A program made the translations under genes and the position numbers. Below are positions 63,624 to 64,000 of a stretch of 64,000 nucleotides of DNA, piece by piece; the stretch's first letter is position 1; each line of letters begins with the position of its first letter. This DNA comes from Periplaneta americana (lineage: Eukaryota > Arthropoda > Insecta > Blattodea > Blattidae): NCBI RefSeq assembly GCF_040183065.1, contig NC_091128.1, positions 174,704,168-174,768,167 of the forward strand. Direction: 5' to 3'. Below the pieces are notes generated by a model that ran no database searches, had not been told where the DNA came from, and saw only the letters and a list, made by a program, of their open reading frames with translations.

Positions 63624-64000
63624 TCTTCAGCGACACATGCATGTATGTTTAATGGTACAATAAATACAAGTGCAGTTCGGAAATATATTGATTGCAACTT
63701 ATATATTGGGGGAAGGATGTGAGACCAACAGCAAAAGAAACAATAATTCAAATCTTACTTAACTACACAAGGGAACATAGAAAAATAGAGTTAATTAAAG
63801 AAATAAAGCTTTTATTAATGAATTTAAATACTATTATAGTCACAATCATGCCATGATATGAAGAAAAATTTCACAACCTCGAGCTTTTATTAATTTTTTT
63901 GTTTTAAATACTACTACATGTTAATATAGGCATTAACTTAAAAATATTAGTATTATTATGTAAAACACGGGGAATATGAATTAACCTTCTGTGTAAATTG
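63624..64000. other. No gene recognised
   Basis: AT-rich sequence to the window end, still within HTT intron 8. Confidence 0.4.

Overview
This is a 64 kb piece of a large, AT-rich, repeat-laden insect nuclear genome. The unique sequence is the 5' half of a huntingtin (HTT) gene on the + strand. I infer a cockroach-like (blattodean) source from the style of the tRNA-derived SINEs, the tetranucleotide-tailed LINE and the multicopy transposon ORFs; this is recognition, not a database result. Names such as LINE-A, SINE-B and MITE-1 are local labels.

1-36 kb (upstream of HTT): almost entirely mobile DNA. It holds degenerate transposases, a multicopy transposon-associated ORF split by an antisense LINE (1.3-5.1 kb), a 0.9 kb foldback element, LINE-A/B/D fragments, SINEs with intact target-site duplications, a TIR element containing a Helitron-like element containing a SINE (19.5-21.6 kb), a THAP-encoding P-like element (21.7-24.4 kb) that hosts a Penelope-like element with 344 bp inverted arms, long inverted arms at 17.7 and 25.7 kb, and a gag-only LTR retrotransposon (32.8-34.8 kb) inside a LINE reverse transcriptase.

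36.5-62.4 kb (HTT): exons at 36490-36578, 36783-36966, 37054-37178, 39594-39747, 45380-45521, 49835-50212, 56104-56265 (new prediction), 59131-59334 and 61791 or 61846-62408. All use GT-AG and phases agree, except the last acceptor, which is unresolved. The N-terminal amphipathic segment is conserved and there is no polyglutamine tract. The introns carry a hAT element with a perfect 8 bp TSD, a piggyBac element with a thrice-repeated 20 bp palindrome, mariner-like elements, a nearly intact antisense LINE, two more Penelope-like loci, and a LINE-A tail about 30 bp upstream of the exon 6 acceptor. The gene runs past the window; 62.6-63.4 kb holds an R2-like LINE fragment.

The most distinctive system is a set of three Penelope-like loci (22.0, 49.0, 54.7 kb). 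Each has inverted terminal arms, and each arm carries a hammerhead-ribozyme-like fold with a nearly absent stem III. All share an extra U between the CUGAAGA-type core and stem II.
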